From the NCBI GenBank assembly GCA_029216955.1, contig JANAVB010002199.1, forward strand, positions 15,066,523-15,130,522: a stretch of DNA of 64,000 bases, given 5' to 3'. The stretch comes from Iris pallida (taxonomy: Eukaryota; Streptophyta; Magnoliopsida; Asparagales; Iridaceae). Positions 12,179 to 25,500 of this stretch are shown here, in pieces. The notes under the pieces are model-generated. The model was not told where the DNA came from, searched no databases, and worked only from the letters and a program-made list of their open reading frames with translations. The position numbers and the translations under genes were made by a program. Each line of letters starts with the position of its first letter. Position 1 is the first letter of the stretch.

Positions 12179-15100
12179 AATCTACCCACCTTAAAATAAT
12201 TTCGTCCTCAAAATTCTAATTTATAACCATGCCTAAAATTCAAAAATAAAAGTAAAAAAATAAATCCACTATTACCACAATCTTCTCAAATTTAATTACT
12301 CAGGAATATTTATACCTCCTCCTAGCCATTTTGTAACTACATAACCGCGAGGCTTCTACCCACCTTTGGTCACACTACTCCTCAAAACTAAAATCTTATA
12401 ATCCTCTATCTAGTTGCTAACAATCCTACCAACAGGTACCTACTGCATATGACGTCTATAATCCTCTTATATCTATCAAGCATCCAAAATCTAACAAGCA
12501 ACAAATTTACACAAGTAGCAAAATATTGGTAAATTCTAATAAACATGGCCATTCGGCACTCTACAATATGAAGGGCATGACGATAAGAAAGAAAAATTGA
12601 GAGCGAATATGAAGTTTCCAGAGCGACAGAGAGTATCAAATGATGTAGACAGAAATAAGGTTTATGAAACATTAACTTATTTGCTAGATTGGGCTACTCT
12701 AGTCCAGTCACTTGCTAAATCGAAGAACACTTGTTCCTTAGAGGGGCTTGCAATCCATGCGATACATAAATTCCGTATTGAAATTCTAAACTAGGTTCCA
12801 AAATAGAACGGAATTTGAGAAATCAAGATTGTGGTCTTAATGGGTTCTCTATTTGGGCATAGTCGTTGGTTGGATGAATATTGGGTTTCAATCTATATGG
12901 ACTAGACAAGATTTCAACGATAAAAAACTCTTCCTACTAGATTAGGATAACCTAGAATAGGGTTCCTCCCAAGTGGTTGAGCTAGTTGCTAGTCGGGTTG
13001 GTTAGCTAGGTCCATAACTCCAAATGCACCTTCAGTGACTTTTGTGTTTAAGTAGCACATGAGGCCTCAATTGGGTGCCACACTAGTGGCATGTGCATAG
13101 TGGACTTCGAGTAGATCGCAACCATATATTGGATCGAAGGAAATGAGTCAAGATTGAGCTCTAAGGGAAGTCGAAAAATATACTGGTATTACGGTAAGGG
13201 TTATAGCTAGTCCTTTTAACCTGAAAGTCGTAGCAAAAAAATAGAGTACAAGGGGACGGGTTTGAGTGGGACATGGTATACCTAGATGAAGGTGGACTCG
13301 TCTAGATCTTGCATGTGAAATTTATTGGAAGGTAACAGCCGGTCTCATACTCCGAATATTAATGGCACGGCCGGGGACACAAAATGATCTAGGTGGAAAG
13401 TGGGAGTCCAAGGGGCACTAATTATCATCCTAATAAAACTATCCTAATCAATCAGTAATCCTCGTATATTCCAAAATTTTAGGAGGCTCACAGTCTACCC
13501 ACCTTAGAGGTTAGGGCACAGTATTTGTTAGAGGCTCACAACACTTGGTCTCTTGAGAATAGGTAGTCTCCTAGGTTGGCATTTGGTCAAGGGAAGGATC
13601 CTAATCATTCTCGGATTCCAAGGACTAGAAGATTAGGATAGTATGTTTAGGGTCGAAGGGAGGACGAGTAATTCTAAGCAAGGTTCCAGTCACAGGGCTG
13701 ACCGATGGTAGCTACACTTGCGTATACAACTGTCATAGCCATGGGAATACTCGGTATCTATCTATTAATTACGAGCTTTCGTCTTTCCAATCAGTGAAGG
13801 ACAAAAACAATGAAGAGTTCAAGAAAGATGTTACTGAATACAATTACGTGATTCAAAGACGAATGTATAAATCAAGAGGAATTGTCGAAGCAGTCGTGGA
13901 TGAGATCCTAGAGTCAGCTACATCTCAATCCACGTAGGATAATTAGATAAAAAGTGAACCAATGCATAATGGTTGATCAGACCGTAATACAATGATTCTG
14001 ATTAGACAATATGTTAGCGGGCGTCCCCAATAATCATATGTCTCGAATCAAGCTCGATAAAAGAGTAAGCTTGCAAAACTAGGCTGTAATAGCAGCGTTG
14101 GTCAAGATAGTCAAAATACAAGAACGCGAGATTTTTGAAAGGAGGCACTAGTAGTTCGAGTTTTGAGAGAATCAAAACCTTACCTGGTGTTCTTGCCTAT
14201 ACAGTCAACATATTATCTTCCTATCTCTAAGGCCTTGGTCGACTAATGGGTTATGGAAATCTAAATTCTATATTCTAGGTAAATCCTTGGTTCCGTGATT
14301 CAGATATGATATGCTATCAGATACTCTACCTTATATTGACGCAAGGGTATCTAAGATCTAAAGAGGTCAACGAGGACATAGCTTTAGCAATGTTCCATAA
14401 CCTATGACTCTTCGAAATGATTTCAATTCTATGGGTTGTGCCTCGCCAGTGCGCTGTTGGCTGCAGTGAACCCACATTCTCCACTCTCAAATAATTGACG
14501 ACAGTGCGCTGCTGTCTAAACTTTATGGGTTAGCTAATATTTCTCTAACTATAACCGTGAAATTTTATGAGCTTCTAGAGATTCAAACAAGTTGACTAAA
14601 AAATAGAGCGTAGGTATTCGTCCTGTCAGTCACAACACCTAAACAAAAGAAAGGAATATAAACATTCGAGTATCTATTTTATATGCATTTCTATAGTTGA
14701 GGGAAAATCTCAAATCAGTCTACCTCGAGATTCGTTATGCAATTACAGAATCCGAAAACTTAAACTAATTCCCTAAGGCAACATAAAATTTAAAACAGGC
14801 AATTCTAACTTATGATATGAGATTTATATCTAATAGAGCAAAAGAAAATTAAACATTTATCAAACTTAACGCCTTAATTCTAGGCAAGTCTAACATACCA
14901 AGTGAATAGTTTATTCACATTGAATCACATTGTTATATCAAAAGTAATAGTGTACCTATAGGGATCTAGCAAGCTATCTAAATTGCATGGCCTATCTAAT
15001 AACCTTAACTACCCAACGGTCAATTTAAACTAGGGACTCCTAGTCCTAGTTATTCTCCTAAATTATTTTAATCCTAATTGTGAATGAGCATTTCCTGGGC

Positions 15101-15186
15101 GAATGCTCGCAATAGTACGACTAACGTACCATCACGAGTTCGCAATATTTTACGAAAACTGACCTGCATGGGCCACCATAAAAACT
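12179..15186 (-). other. Non-coding interior of the LARD-like element
   Basis: These 3008 bp hold no open frame above about 90 codons and no recognisable gag, protease, RT or integrase motif on either strand. The left edge has the minus-strand PPT. The right edge, where the primer-binding site should be, shows no clear match to the usual initiator-Met site. The composition is mixed, with no strong simple repeats. It may be a replaced or strongly decayed interior. Confidence 0.7.
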
Positions 15187-17168
15187 TGTCACGACCCGCA
15201 CCCGCTTTTCGGACGCGAGCTCGTGAGCAAGCCAGCCTACGCCGCAGAGTCGACGGTAGAACGCTGTCAAGCTCACAAGAAATAACTGCTCAAAATGTAA
15301 CATTTGCTGCTCATTCATATTTTTAAATTTATTACAATAGTTACAATATTTATATTTAAAGGAAATACAAGATTTTACAATTAATGAAATTGATGCAACT
15401 GCTATCTATTTCTAGGTTGACTTCAGCATACCCAAGCCTCCCCAATGCTAAGAGTGATCGCGCTAAACCTGAAAAATGTTGGTTTCCAGTTAGGAATGAA
15501 ACAAGTACACAAACCGACGACAATGCAAAAATACAATAGAATTAACAAGACATGAAAATAACATATGAGAGATAAAAACTGGAAGATAACTGATGACATA
15601 GCACGATAGAGAAGTAAACAAGGAAAAACTAATAAAAGACATCTATCTAGGTGGTGTGAAATATCTGTTTCGACATGTGAACAGCTATGGGGTAAATCAG
15701 GCTCACTGCACGTGTCGTGTGCAGCGGCTAGCATTCACGAAAGACACGGGGGATAGTTCTGGGTAGTCCACATGTCTACTAAAATATTTTCCCTCCCGAC
15801 TACTCCGTGTGACGAGTGTGTCAACAAGCAGCAAGATATATGCATAGACATGAAATGAAAAGACTACTATGAATCGGAAAGCAATCAGAAAGTGCACTTG
15901 CCTGAGGTCCTTAGCTGGAGAAACCAATAATAATATACCACTCAATAAGCCACAATCAGTCAACACATGCAGAAGTCTTCAGATGCTGAAATAAACAGTA
16001 CCAACGTTCTCAGAATAGACAAATTAGCTAGGATTGCCTGTTATTAAGTCTAATTCTGGACATAGGGGCAAAACGGTAATTTTGGACAAAAACGATATCC
16101 GCCGTTGGACCCGCTTTGCACCGAAAAGCGTGCCAGAGTCAATGGCCTCTAAAGTCGTCAAACTACATGTCTACGGATCCAGTTTTCCGATACAAACCCA
16201 ACCGTATATCCAAAGTTGGATTCTGGCGGGCCGTGCACAAAATCGCCCGTTGAGTGGAACCGTGGGGCCCGCAAAACGGTGATTTTATCAATTGTCTCAG
16301 AATCGGACCAAACTTGGCATACAGGACCAGAAAAACGATACGGTCCTGATGGCGTAAGTTTTGTCTCGATCTGACGAGCGTGCACAAAGTAATTGAAGAA
16401 TTTGCAAAGTGCACGATACGGTGAATTTCGACGGATACGCATCAAATTCGTCGCACACACGCGACCAATTTGAATTCCGCCAAAGCCCACACGACCACGA
16501 AGCCATTACGCAGCTTTCGATGCTTACGGTGCGCGACCACATCGCCCGGAATGGCGGGACGCACGTCGTGTGGATGGATTTCTATGTTTTGAAAACAGAT
16601 TTTTCGTCAACTTCATCCTAATTTTAAACAGCAATTAATCAACAAGAATTAAATCTAAAAGTAGTGTTTCCATCTTGGTTAGGTTGTCTAGAAGTCTGTT
16701 CAAGCAGTTTTCCAAGACTCGCGATGTTCTGGTCGCAAATCGACCGCAAACCTTGGATGTTGGGACAGTTTTTAAATCCAGGAAATCAAGTTTTTCCTCG
16801 ATTTTGGGACTCGGTTCTCGACGTGCACGGCGCGAGTTAAATGAATCTACGTGAAGGGATTCAAAGGGGGTAGGGTTGGGTACGTACCGTGGAAAACGAT
16901 TCTGGATATAAATACTTCTTTTATTAATACTTATGTATTCTATTTTACTTCTTTTATTATTTATTTCTTATATATTCTATTTTACTATAACTAATATGTA
17001 ATATAAATACTTATGCACTTATATTAATATATATACACGTTCACACATACGTATGCACATATATATTTATCTATACACGTATACATTTATGTATTTATAT
17101 ATATAAACACATACACGTTTAAACATATATACATATACATATACATTATTTATTATAATATCCACTTA

Positions 17169-19939
17169 TGTCACGCCCCAGAACCAGAATACTGAAGAAC
17201 GGGGACGTGCACAGCCAGCTACGTATAACGGAACGGCAACCATCCCGCTATGCGGTCACGGCTGTCTAGCTATGTGAGGGTATGCTACAAACCATCAGTC
17301 TCTTAGGGTCAAATCAAGCTATTGTCTCAATCTCCACAAGTAATGATAGTAACAAGATATCGGACCACCAAATATACAATTGTAAGGCGTCCCAAACATT
17401 ACATATCCAGATGATCATGAAGCTAGTCGTACAAAATGTAAGGACTAGCAAGAGTTAAGTCATACATGATCAACCTCGAGTTGCCAATCATGATTACAGC
17501 CCGTAGGCAGACAGAAAGTAAAGTGCATCGAGCTAACAAGTGCTCGTCGGCTAAACGCCTCAAAAGAATATCAGTTAACAATACAGTGGGAGAAACAAAA
17601 GAGAAAACCCACTCGTTGCCCGGGTTCCGTCTAGTGTTCACCATTGGGCTGGAAAGCAGGTAGATCCTTTGCTGCTGCTCCGGTATCTGGCCATACAAAA
17701 CCAGCTGGGTCAGACCCCAGAAAGAGCAAGTGCCACAAAGGAGGCCACGAAATAAGAACAAAAGCCAGCAATCAGCACAATAATATAATTACATAATAAG
17801 GGACAGTAATTTAAGAAAAAGGCATGATAGTTAGATATAAAAGACAAATCTTGTACATAATCGATAAAAGACAGAACATATGGAAGGGCATGACAGGATG
17901 ATATACGATGAGATGACCATGGGACTATTCAGATAGCCAGGTTACAACTCGTAAACCAAACAAGGACCGGGGTTGTAACCCTTCGTCTGAACGGAACTTG
18001 GTTTCTCCTACCATTTATCGGCAAGATAAAATACGCGAATTCAAGACTTGCAATTAAACATGATTAAGGTAAAGCACGAGTAATCATGTCATGTCATGAC
18101 CTTGCACAGGATCAGGACAGGACAAGAGGGACTAGACTCCATTCAATCAATCACGGCCAAGCAAGTACTACGGCTTACTACTTTAACTAACTAGGGTTAT
18201 CACAGACCTGATTACTAACAAGATGCAATAAGAATTCCAAGTCCGGTTACCTGTTTGTTACTACCTGAATGCTCCCAGCAAGAAAAGGAAAAGATAGCAT
18301 GATATAGTAGACACACTGTAGTAAGATACATGTGTCCTAAGGTACCACGCTCGACGGCGGGCTGGAAGTGCGCTCATCTCGACGGATAGCAACAAATCCC
18401 ATGTATATATATATAAGGCCGGGACCAAAGGGGCAACAGGTAACTGGAAAATTCTCCATGAACTAATTGATCAATCTAATCATTAACCTAGCCAGATTCA
18501 GTATGAATCCCTGACCGTGGGAACCAGGGAGTCACGTCCTAGACATGATGCAAGACAATACGAGTGGATTGCACAAGCAAACAGGAACACCCACGGTGTC
18601 AAGATAAGTCAAGCTAAGTTATCAAGATAATTCATGCCAGGGTACTTGTCAGGAGTGCGCCACGACGGGCCACTATCAAGTCAGGTTGGTCATGTCAGGA
18701 GTGCACCATTACGGGTCACTGTCATGTTATACTAGTTCCTTGTCATACCATGCTGTGTACAATAGTTATTCCAAACATGTTAAGCAAAATCAAGTTCATG
18801 TCAAAAGGCGTAAGGATATAAAATGGACGTAAAATACCTAATAAAATACTAATATAAAATAGGACAATAGAAGAGCCAAGATCAAGAAATAACAAATTCA
18901 TCATAGACAAGTAGGTTGCGCAGGGTATGCACTGCGCAGGGTGCCAAGTGCGCAGGGTGAGCTGCGCAGGGTACCAACTGCGCAGGGTGCCAAGTGCGCA
19001 GGGGCAGATGGCGCACAGATGGATTGCGCAGAAGGTAGACTGCGCAGGAGTGAACTGCGCAGGAGTTGGTTGCGCAGAGATGGATTGCGCAATGGTCGAT
19101 TGCGCAGGGGTTACTTTGCGCATGGCTGGCTTGCGCATGGCTAGCTTGCGCCAGCGCAATCCAGCGCAGCGCAAAGCACTGGCCAAGGATCTTGCGCAAA
19201 TGGCCATGCGCTAAAGAGCACAGGCCAGGGAATAGTGCGCAATCGGCCAGGTGCTAAAAGCATTGGCCGAGAGCTCCACCATGGCTGAACTCTCAAGAAC
19301 ACTAAGAACACCAAGTTCAAATCTTCACAACTTAGCCAAATCAAAACCAAATTTAGATTTTCAAAGTTCTAACTTGAGTAAAATTAAATTCTCTTCCACA
19401 TGGAAGCATCAAAACAAGCTAAAATCAAAGTTTAATAGATCAAAACCAAGGAATTCCGAAAATAACTAAAACTTAGATCTAGAACAATGGAGTCTCCAAA
19501 TCACAAAATTCCAAGTTCTAATGTTGTTCTCCATGTCCTAATCTAGCTAATGAACAAATAAAATGTGGTGCTTATTTAATGGCAAGATGCACTTGCCTAA
19601 TGGGTTGGAGAGTTGTGTGGAGGAAGAAGAAGAATTAATGGAGGAAAATAATGAGGAGAGAGAGTGTTAGGTGGGGATTTTAATGGGGGAGGATAAGTTG
19701 TGTTGAGGGTGGAGGTTAGCTAAGATGGTCCAATGCATAATAAACCAAACCAATTCCTTCTCTTATCCAAATAAAACCAAGCTCCATTAATCAGAATTAA
19801 TTCAGGAATGATAAATGACAATTAAACTACAATGCTAAGTATGAAATATACCACAACTTAACTGGTCAAGAAAATGAAAAATACTGGTCAGAAATACGAT
19901 CACGTATAAAATACGTATCACGAATTTCGGGGCACTACA
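17169..19939 (-). mobile_element. Solo LTR, family B, minus strand
   Basis: It runs from TGTCACGCCCCAGAACC to TTCGGGGCACTACA. The TSD is ACTTA (17164-17168 and 19940-19944), and the length is 2771 bp. On its own sense strand it begins TGTAGTGCCCC and ends CTGGGGCGTGACA. It contains the family motif GGCGTAAGGATATAAA (+ strand, 18807 onward), with a TGCGCA minisatellite beside it. No internal region is present. It is related to the copies at 1-686, 39137, 56437 and 56956. Confidence 0.93.
18916..19250. repeat. TGCGCA-core minisatellite in the solo LTR
   Basis: About 20 repeats contain the palindromic word TGCGCA, mostly as TGCGCAGGGT or TGCGCAGGAG, spaced 13-20 bp apart with variable linkers. 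The array lies next to the conserved GGCGTAAGGATATAAA motif, on the upstream side in the LTR's own sense. Overlapping open frames in several phases are a by-product of the repeat. The spacers are not unique, so this is not a CRISPR array. Confidence 0.85.
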
Positions 19940-20054
19940 ACTTATATACGTATATTTATATTAACATACACATATATTTAATATAACATACACATATATT
20001 TAATATATATCTATATATATTCTTACACACATATATTTAATATACATTATACAC

Positions 20055-20135
<81 letters not shown>

Positions 20136-22057
20136 TACACCTTCATATATAATATATTTATTTAATAGAAATAATATAACAAATATTAATAATAATATCC
20201 TCAACAACATAATATTGATAATAACAATAATATTAATAGTAAAATAATAAAAAATATTTTGAAATTTTCGGGAAGGGGAGCTACATATTGGACTTGATTC
20301 ATTGCTCTGGATCCTGTATCTGGATTTCGGTTCAATTTCAAATACATGGACAAAATAGTAAATAATTAAATAATTAATTTCCAGAAACTGTTGCTTGCTT
20401 TTTTGAATTTTTATATATATTTTAAGTGCTGTAAAAATCTGGGAAATTTTTTATTTAAATACTATGTTAATTTAGACAATTTATTATAATTTTTTCAGCA
20501 TTTATTAAGTGCTTTTGGTATTTTATAAAAATAGGAAAATAGAACTTATTTTCAGTATATTTATGTTTGCTGATTTTTAATAATTATTTATGAGGGTTTA
20601 TAAATCCTAGAAAAATTAGTATAAATTTCTATAATTAACAAGGATCATTTTTGTACTTTATTTTTATGTAAAATTGAGCATTTTATCTATCTCAAAAATT
20701 GTTGGAACATAGTGTACAGTTGATTTAATTATTGAATAATTATGACTTGCAACTTTTTGTGTTGTTTTGAGTTTTAGTCGTATTGAACCTCACCCCGCAC
20801 TAGTGTAAAGACCCTAGAAAGTTAGTTAGAGTATTGTGTCACCTCACATTGGTCTCCTATGCTAAAGTCACCATTTGGCTAGGTGTCCAGTCAGAAAGTC
20901 GTATTGCACCACTAGTGTTTTAGTGTTTAACTTAGTGTAAAAACTAAGTTTATGTATTTATTTCTACAGTGACGAGTTACCAGGCATCTATAGCATTTTT
21001 ATCGCTGCTTTGCTTTGCTAAAGGCAAATACTTCTACAAATTTTACATACTGTTACATCAATGAACTACGAATACAACCATGTTAAATGCTGATCCTTGG
21101 GGTAGCAAGTTAAATCTTCATATATTGTATTTACTTTCAGTCACTACCATGCTTAGAACAGTCTTTATATATCTCTCACATGATTTAGAATCTGGGTTAT
21201 GGGAAAACTGTTAGTAGTGTACGTGATCATGCCCCCTTCTCCGTACGTACGTACCGAGCAAGGTTAACATTTTATGTATACCTTGTCGTAGGCGCACCAG
21301 CTGTATTTGTACGTATGTACATCTATCGCTTGTTTACTTGTACAAAAGTACATTTTATATACTTGTGCCACAGTACATTTTACACCTATTGACGATCACG
21401 TACCTGCTACAGTTTTAAACATTACATATACATCTGTCTCTATGACATATGTATCCTTGCCATGATAGATTATGATGTGCCATGATTCCAGTTTATTACA
21501 TTCATGTTCATTTCATGTTTCGTATATTAGTTTGCTAGAAACAGTACTTGCTCCCGTCCTGACAGGATAACGTTGTAGGTATACTTACTGAGGAGGAGTT
21601 GCTCTGTGACTCATACTATGGAGTTACTGCCGAGGACCAGGCCTTGTCTTACGAGGATGTACCTGCGGGGAAACTCGTCTAGTTTGTGTAGTTGTTCGGA
21701 ATATTTAGTGTAGTCACGTATTAGACTACGTATTTTGTAACTGGACCTGTATCCAGTTTTACATTTCGGACTTGTACTTGGACTTACTATTATATGAGAT
21801 GACTTTTGTGTTTGGAGCATTTACGACTCTTTATTACTTATAGAACTGTTAGCACATTTAGTCTTATCTTGTTATCTCTAGAACAGCTTACTGCGCTTTA
21901 TCTCAAGCGTAGGCTGGACATGACTCGGTCCGGCCCAACCCAACAATTTGGGTAGCGGATCGTGACAACCTCCCACATTGTATCCATATAAACCTAATTT
22001 TGATAATTTTTACTTAAAATTATCATATAGATTTCAGGCACATATAGGTCTACTCAG

Positions 22058-22266
22058 GAGTCCATTTTTGTTCACCCACCAAAACTAGAACGTTTGTTCA
22101 CCCTCTAACAAAAAAAAACGTGTCAAATCCATTAAACATAAACCACTATGGGAGTATTTTTTCTAAACATTCAAAGTGATTTTGACTAAAAAATTTGACA
22201 CGTGTCAATCTTTTAATGGAGGGTGAATAAATATCCTAGTTTTGATGGGTGAACAAAAATGGACTC
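22058..22266. mobile_element. MITE upstream of fibrillarin
   Basis: Terminal inverted repeats of about 33 bp begin GAGTCCATTTTTGTTCACC at the left and have the matching complement at the right, with two mismatches. The body is about 209 bp, with a second inner inverted pair around GGGTGAA words. No convincing TSD was found. It ends about 245 bp before the fibrillarin ATG, just upstream of the promoter motifs. Confidence 0.7.
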
Positions 22267-22293
22267 GTCCACTCAGTCCATGGTCACACATCC

Positions 22294-22474
22294 TGGCCCA
22301 GCCCGAAGCCCGATGTGAAGTCCTGCCCGCCTCACGGCTCAGGCATGTCCCGGTCCAGAGGGGTCAAATCCGTCAGAACAATCTCCAAAACCCTAATTCT
22401 CATCTTCCGCTCTCCGCCTATATATCCACCCGCCTCCTCTCCTAAAACCCTAAACTTCCTCCAGGAAACCCTAA
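22294..22474 (+). promoter_or_regulatory. Fibrillarin core promoter: site II, TATA and telo boxes
   Basis: TGGCCCA, a site II element in reverse, lies at 22294-22300. TATATAT is at 22419-22425. Three telo boxes AAACCCTAA are at 22388-22396, 22445-22453 and 22466-22474. The pairing of site II with telo boxes is known from plant genes for ribosomal proteins and nucleolar factors and fits coordinated expression in dividing cells. With the TATA at 22419, transcription would start near 22450, leaving a leader of about 60 nt. Confidence 0.7.
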
Positions 22475-22511
22475 AATTTTCTTCTACGACCACAGCAGCT
22501 TTCCGTCCACA

Positions 22512-25500
22512 ATGAGACCTCCGAGAGGTGAAACTATTTTCTTCTTTTCTCTTCTTTTGAAACTAATAGCCATTTGAAATAGAAGTTTTTTTTCTTCTTC
22601 TAATGGAGTGGAAAGATCCGTTCTCTGTGACCAGAGTTATGCTAAGTTCTTACTTTTAGTGTTGATGGAGTTCTTCTTGATATATGTTCTCGTTGCTTGG
22701 TTAATGAAGCTACTTCATTGAAAAAAGGGGACCATTTTTAAGTAATTACTGATATTGGATATGGTTGATAGGTGAGAGTATTTGTTCGTAGAGATGGAAG
22801 ACTTGTCTAGTGTGTGTCGTGTTAGAAACGTATTGGATATGACACGGACACGAAAAAATATCTCCTTTTTCACATAATGGAGTGAAAATATCCTTATAAT
22901 CTAGCAAGCTTTATCATTTGAAAAAGGGATTCTTGTAGGAGCACATTGAGGATCTCGGTTTAATTGATTATTGAAACAATAGTCTTATTAGTTTTTGCTT
23001 GTCCTAGGTTTTTTGGAGCGTCTTTGTTGTGTCTGATATTTGTCCTAATCTGAGACCATCAATTTTCAGAGTATTTCTAATAATGGTTACTTGAAATGGA
23101 AGCACTTTTATCAGTAATTAGTATTTTGCCGGAACGGTCCGCGAATTTGAGAAGATCCTTTTTAGTTAATATGTTAGGGCCCATGAGATTGAGAAGATCC
23201 TATTTGTTAATATGTTAGTTGTAGTAAAGATGGCTAGTTGACTGGATTTTTCTTGGAAATATGTAACCATTCATATGGTAATTTAGGCGCTATATTTATT
23301 TTGTAATAACATGTTGAAAGTAATTTACTTTATTTGTTTTTCGATTTTTTCCCAATTTCTGATCTATGCTATTTTGGATACTTCATTGGACACTTTCACT
23401 GGAAATTTACAGGTCTTTTTATATAACTTTATTGTGAGTAACTTCTGAATCTTGAAATACTGTGTATTTTTTGTTGTATTATACTAAACTATTTTGGAGT
23501 ATGTACCTGAGTTTATTTTTTACTTATGGTAGGTGGTGGCAGCTTCAGGGGCCGCAGCGATGGTGGCAGAGGCCGAGGAAGAGGTGGTGGTGGAAGAGGG
23601 GGTCCTGAAGGACGTGGTGGCGGGAGAGGACGTGGTGGGCCTGGTGGCAGAGGTGGTGGTCGTGGAGGTGGAAGAGGACGTGGTGGCGGCCGAGGTGGTG
23701 GAATGAAGGGTGGCAGCAAGGTAGTGGTTGAGCCCCATAAGTTCCCTGGAGTGTTTATTGCTAAGGGTAAGGAAGATGCCCTTTGCACAAAGAATATGGT
23801 TCCTGGCGAATCGGTGTATGGTGAGAAACGCATTTCCGTGCAGGTGATTATTATTATCCTATGCTTTCACTGGTTTCTCTTCTAGAATTTTTTACTCCTA
23901 AACTGGTCTAACTTTGGTTGTTTAGATATTGTTTAAAATGTAGTCGGATTTTGTCTAGATTGCTTATTGTTACTGAACTTCTATTGGCAGAATGAAGACG
24001 GAACCAAGGTCGAATACCGAGTTTGGAATCCATTCCGCTCGAAGCTTGCATCAGCCATTCTTGGTGGTGTTGATAATATACACATTGTGAGTATTCATAT
24101 AACCTTTTAGGGATTGTTAGGTAACTGATTTGTGCAAACTGATTTGTGCAGTCTTTCTGTTCATAAACTTCATCATCAGTTATAGAAAAAGGTCAAGATG
24201 GAATTATTGAAAGAAAAAAAGTGCTGTATTTATCCCCATGACCAGTTATCCGCCCAACTTTATTTTAGAACTAAAAGCATTTCTAAAGGGTATTAACTAG
24301 AATTAATGTTAGTCTTGTTATATCAAACTCCTGTTTACACTCTATACAAACTTAAGAAACACTTTATTTATAACAGATACTCTCCTGTCACATGTTCAAA
24401 CTAAGAACTCGGTCCTTAAATTCCTCCTGGTCCTGGTTAATCTGATGAAATCTTCAACTAGCAAGCTAACCTTTTTATTTTCTCAGCTAGCAACTACTAT
24501 GCTAACTTCCACTTTCTATGCCCATCAAATTTATTTGCAGAACCTGTGAAAATATTAATCTCTCTCATCCTATAACATTGCAACTTTAGCTATCCATTTC
24601 CCCAGCAAAAATGGCATCCACTTACATTTTAACATATTTGGTTATTGCAACTACTAGTTTGGATATCCAGCTCTATATAACAACAGTGACTGTGAGATAA
24701 AATTATTACTCGCTATCAAGAAACGAGAAAGTTCTTGAGAATCAAAATAGTTCAATAGACTGCTTCTACAGAGTTTGTGAATAATAGACGGTCGTTTATG
24801 TTTCTAATTGGGTTGTATGATACATCTAGCTTCTCTTTGTCTTCATTTTTTCAAATATTTATCATGCAGCCTATGTCTTGTAAGCTAGGTTGCAAGTATG
24901 TGGCATATGCTATTTACTTGTATCATGATGCATACCGCCTTCTATCTTGATAGAAAGTGAATGAGATTCTGTCAAGGAAAATAATGTTGGTATTATTTTG
25001 GTGTAGGAGCTAAACCTTGTGTAGTACATTTTTGTATTACTGTTCTCAATGTTGCTTGTTCCTTGAGTTTGATGCCCTTTGCTTACATTCTATTATACAA
25101 CTGGCTCGATGTATGCCAGATCAATTTTTTGTGTTAAATTCTTATATGTATATATTTTTTTCTTTTCTGTAAGAAACCTGGTGCTCGAGTACTCTACCTT
25201 GGAGCTGCCTCTGGGACTACAGTATCCCATGTATCCGATATTGTTGGACCTGTAAGTTGGTAATTACATGTGATAAACATCACTCTAGAGTTTATATTTA
25301 ACTAGTGTGCTTTGTAATACTAACTTTTCTTTTATTTTCCTTCTCAATAGACTGGAATGGTGTATGCTGTAGAATTTTCACATAGAAGCGGTAGAGATTT
25401 AGTAAATATGGCGAAGAAACGTACAAACGTTATCCCCATTGTTGAAGATGCTAGGCATCCTGCAAAATACCGTATGCTAGTAGGAATGGTGGATGTTATT

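Larger units (their letters stand above)
9595..20285 (-). mobile_element. LARD-like non-autonomous LTR retrotransposon, minus strand
   Basis: The element is bounded by TGTCACGACC at the left and GGGAGCTACA at the right. TATTG is duplicated on both sides (9590-9594 and 20286-20290). It has two direct LTRs, 9595-12178 and 15187-20285. On the minus strand each LTR begins TGTAGCTCCCC and ends GGTCGTGACA. The minus-strand PPT AAGGTGGGTAGATT next to 12178 fixes the orientation. The 3.0 kb interior shows no gag or pol. The long LTRs with GGTCGTGACA ends and the Tekay-like PPT suggest it uses Tekay proteins supplied in trans. The two LTRs differ mostly by transitions and a few indels, so the insertion is not very old. 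Confidence 0.88.
15187..20285 (-). repeat. 5' LTR (minus sense) of the LARD-like element, split by a solo LTR
   Basis: The real sequence is 15187-17168 plus 19945-20285, about 2.3 kb without the nested LTR and its duplicated ACTTA. It matches 9595-12178 along its length. The uninterrupted partner shows the empty site, ATATCCACTTATATACG near 11907, which proves the insertion. A (TA)n array at about 20058-20128 is expanded relative to the partner. Confidence 0.88.

Noticed and set aside
13830..13950. Weak integrase-like reading (RMYKSRGIVEAVVDEILES) on the + strand of the LARD interior
   Set aside because: The element runs on the minus strand, similarity is short and unsupported by neighbouring motifs.
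18916..19250. Regular GCGCA repeats as a CRISPR-like array
   Set aside because: Plant LTR context, short variable spacing, no unique spacers and no cas genes; it is a minisatellite.
23513..23833. Proline-rich antisense frames opposite fibrillarin exon 2
   Set aside because: They are produced by the complement of the glycine/arginine RGG repeats.
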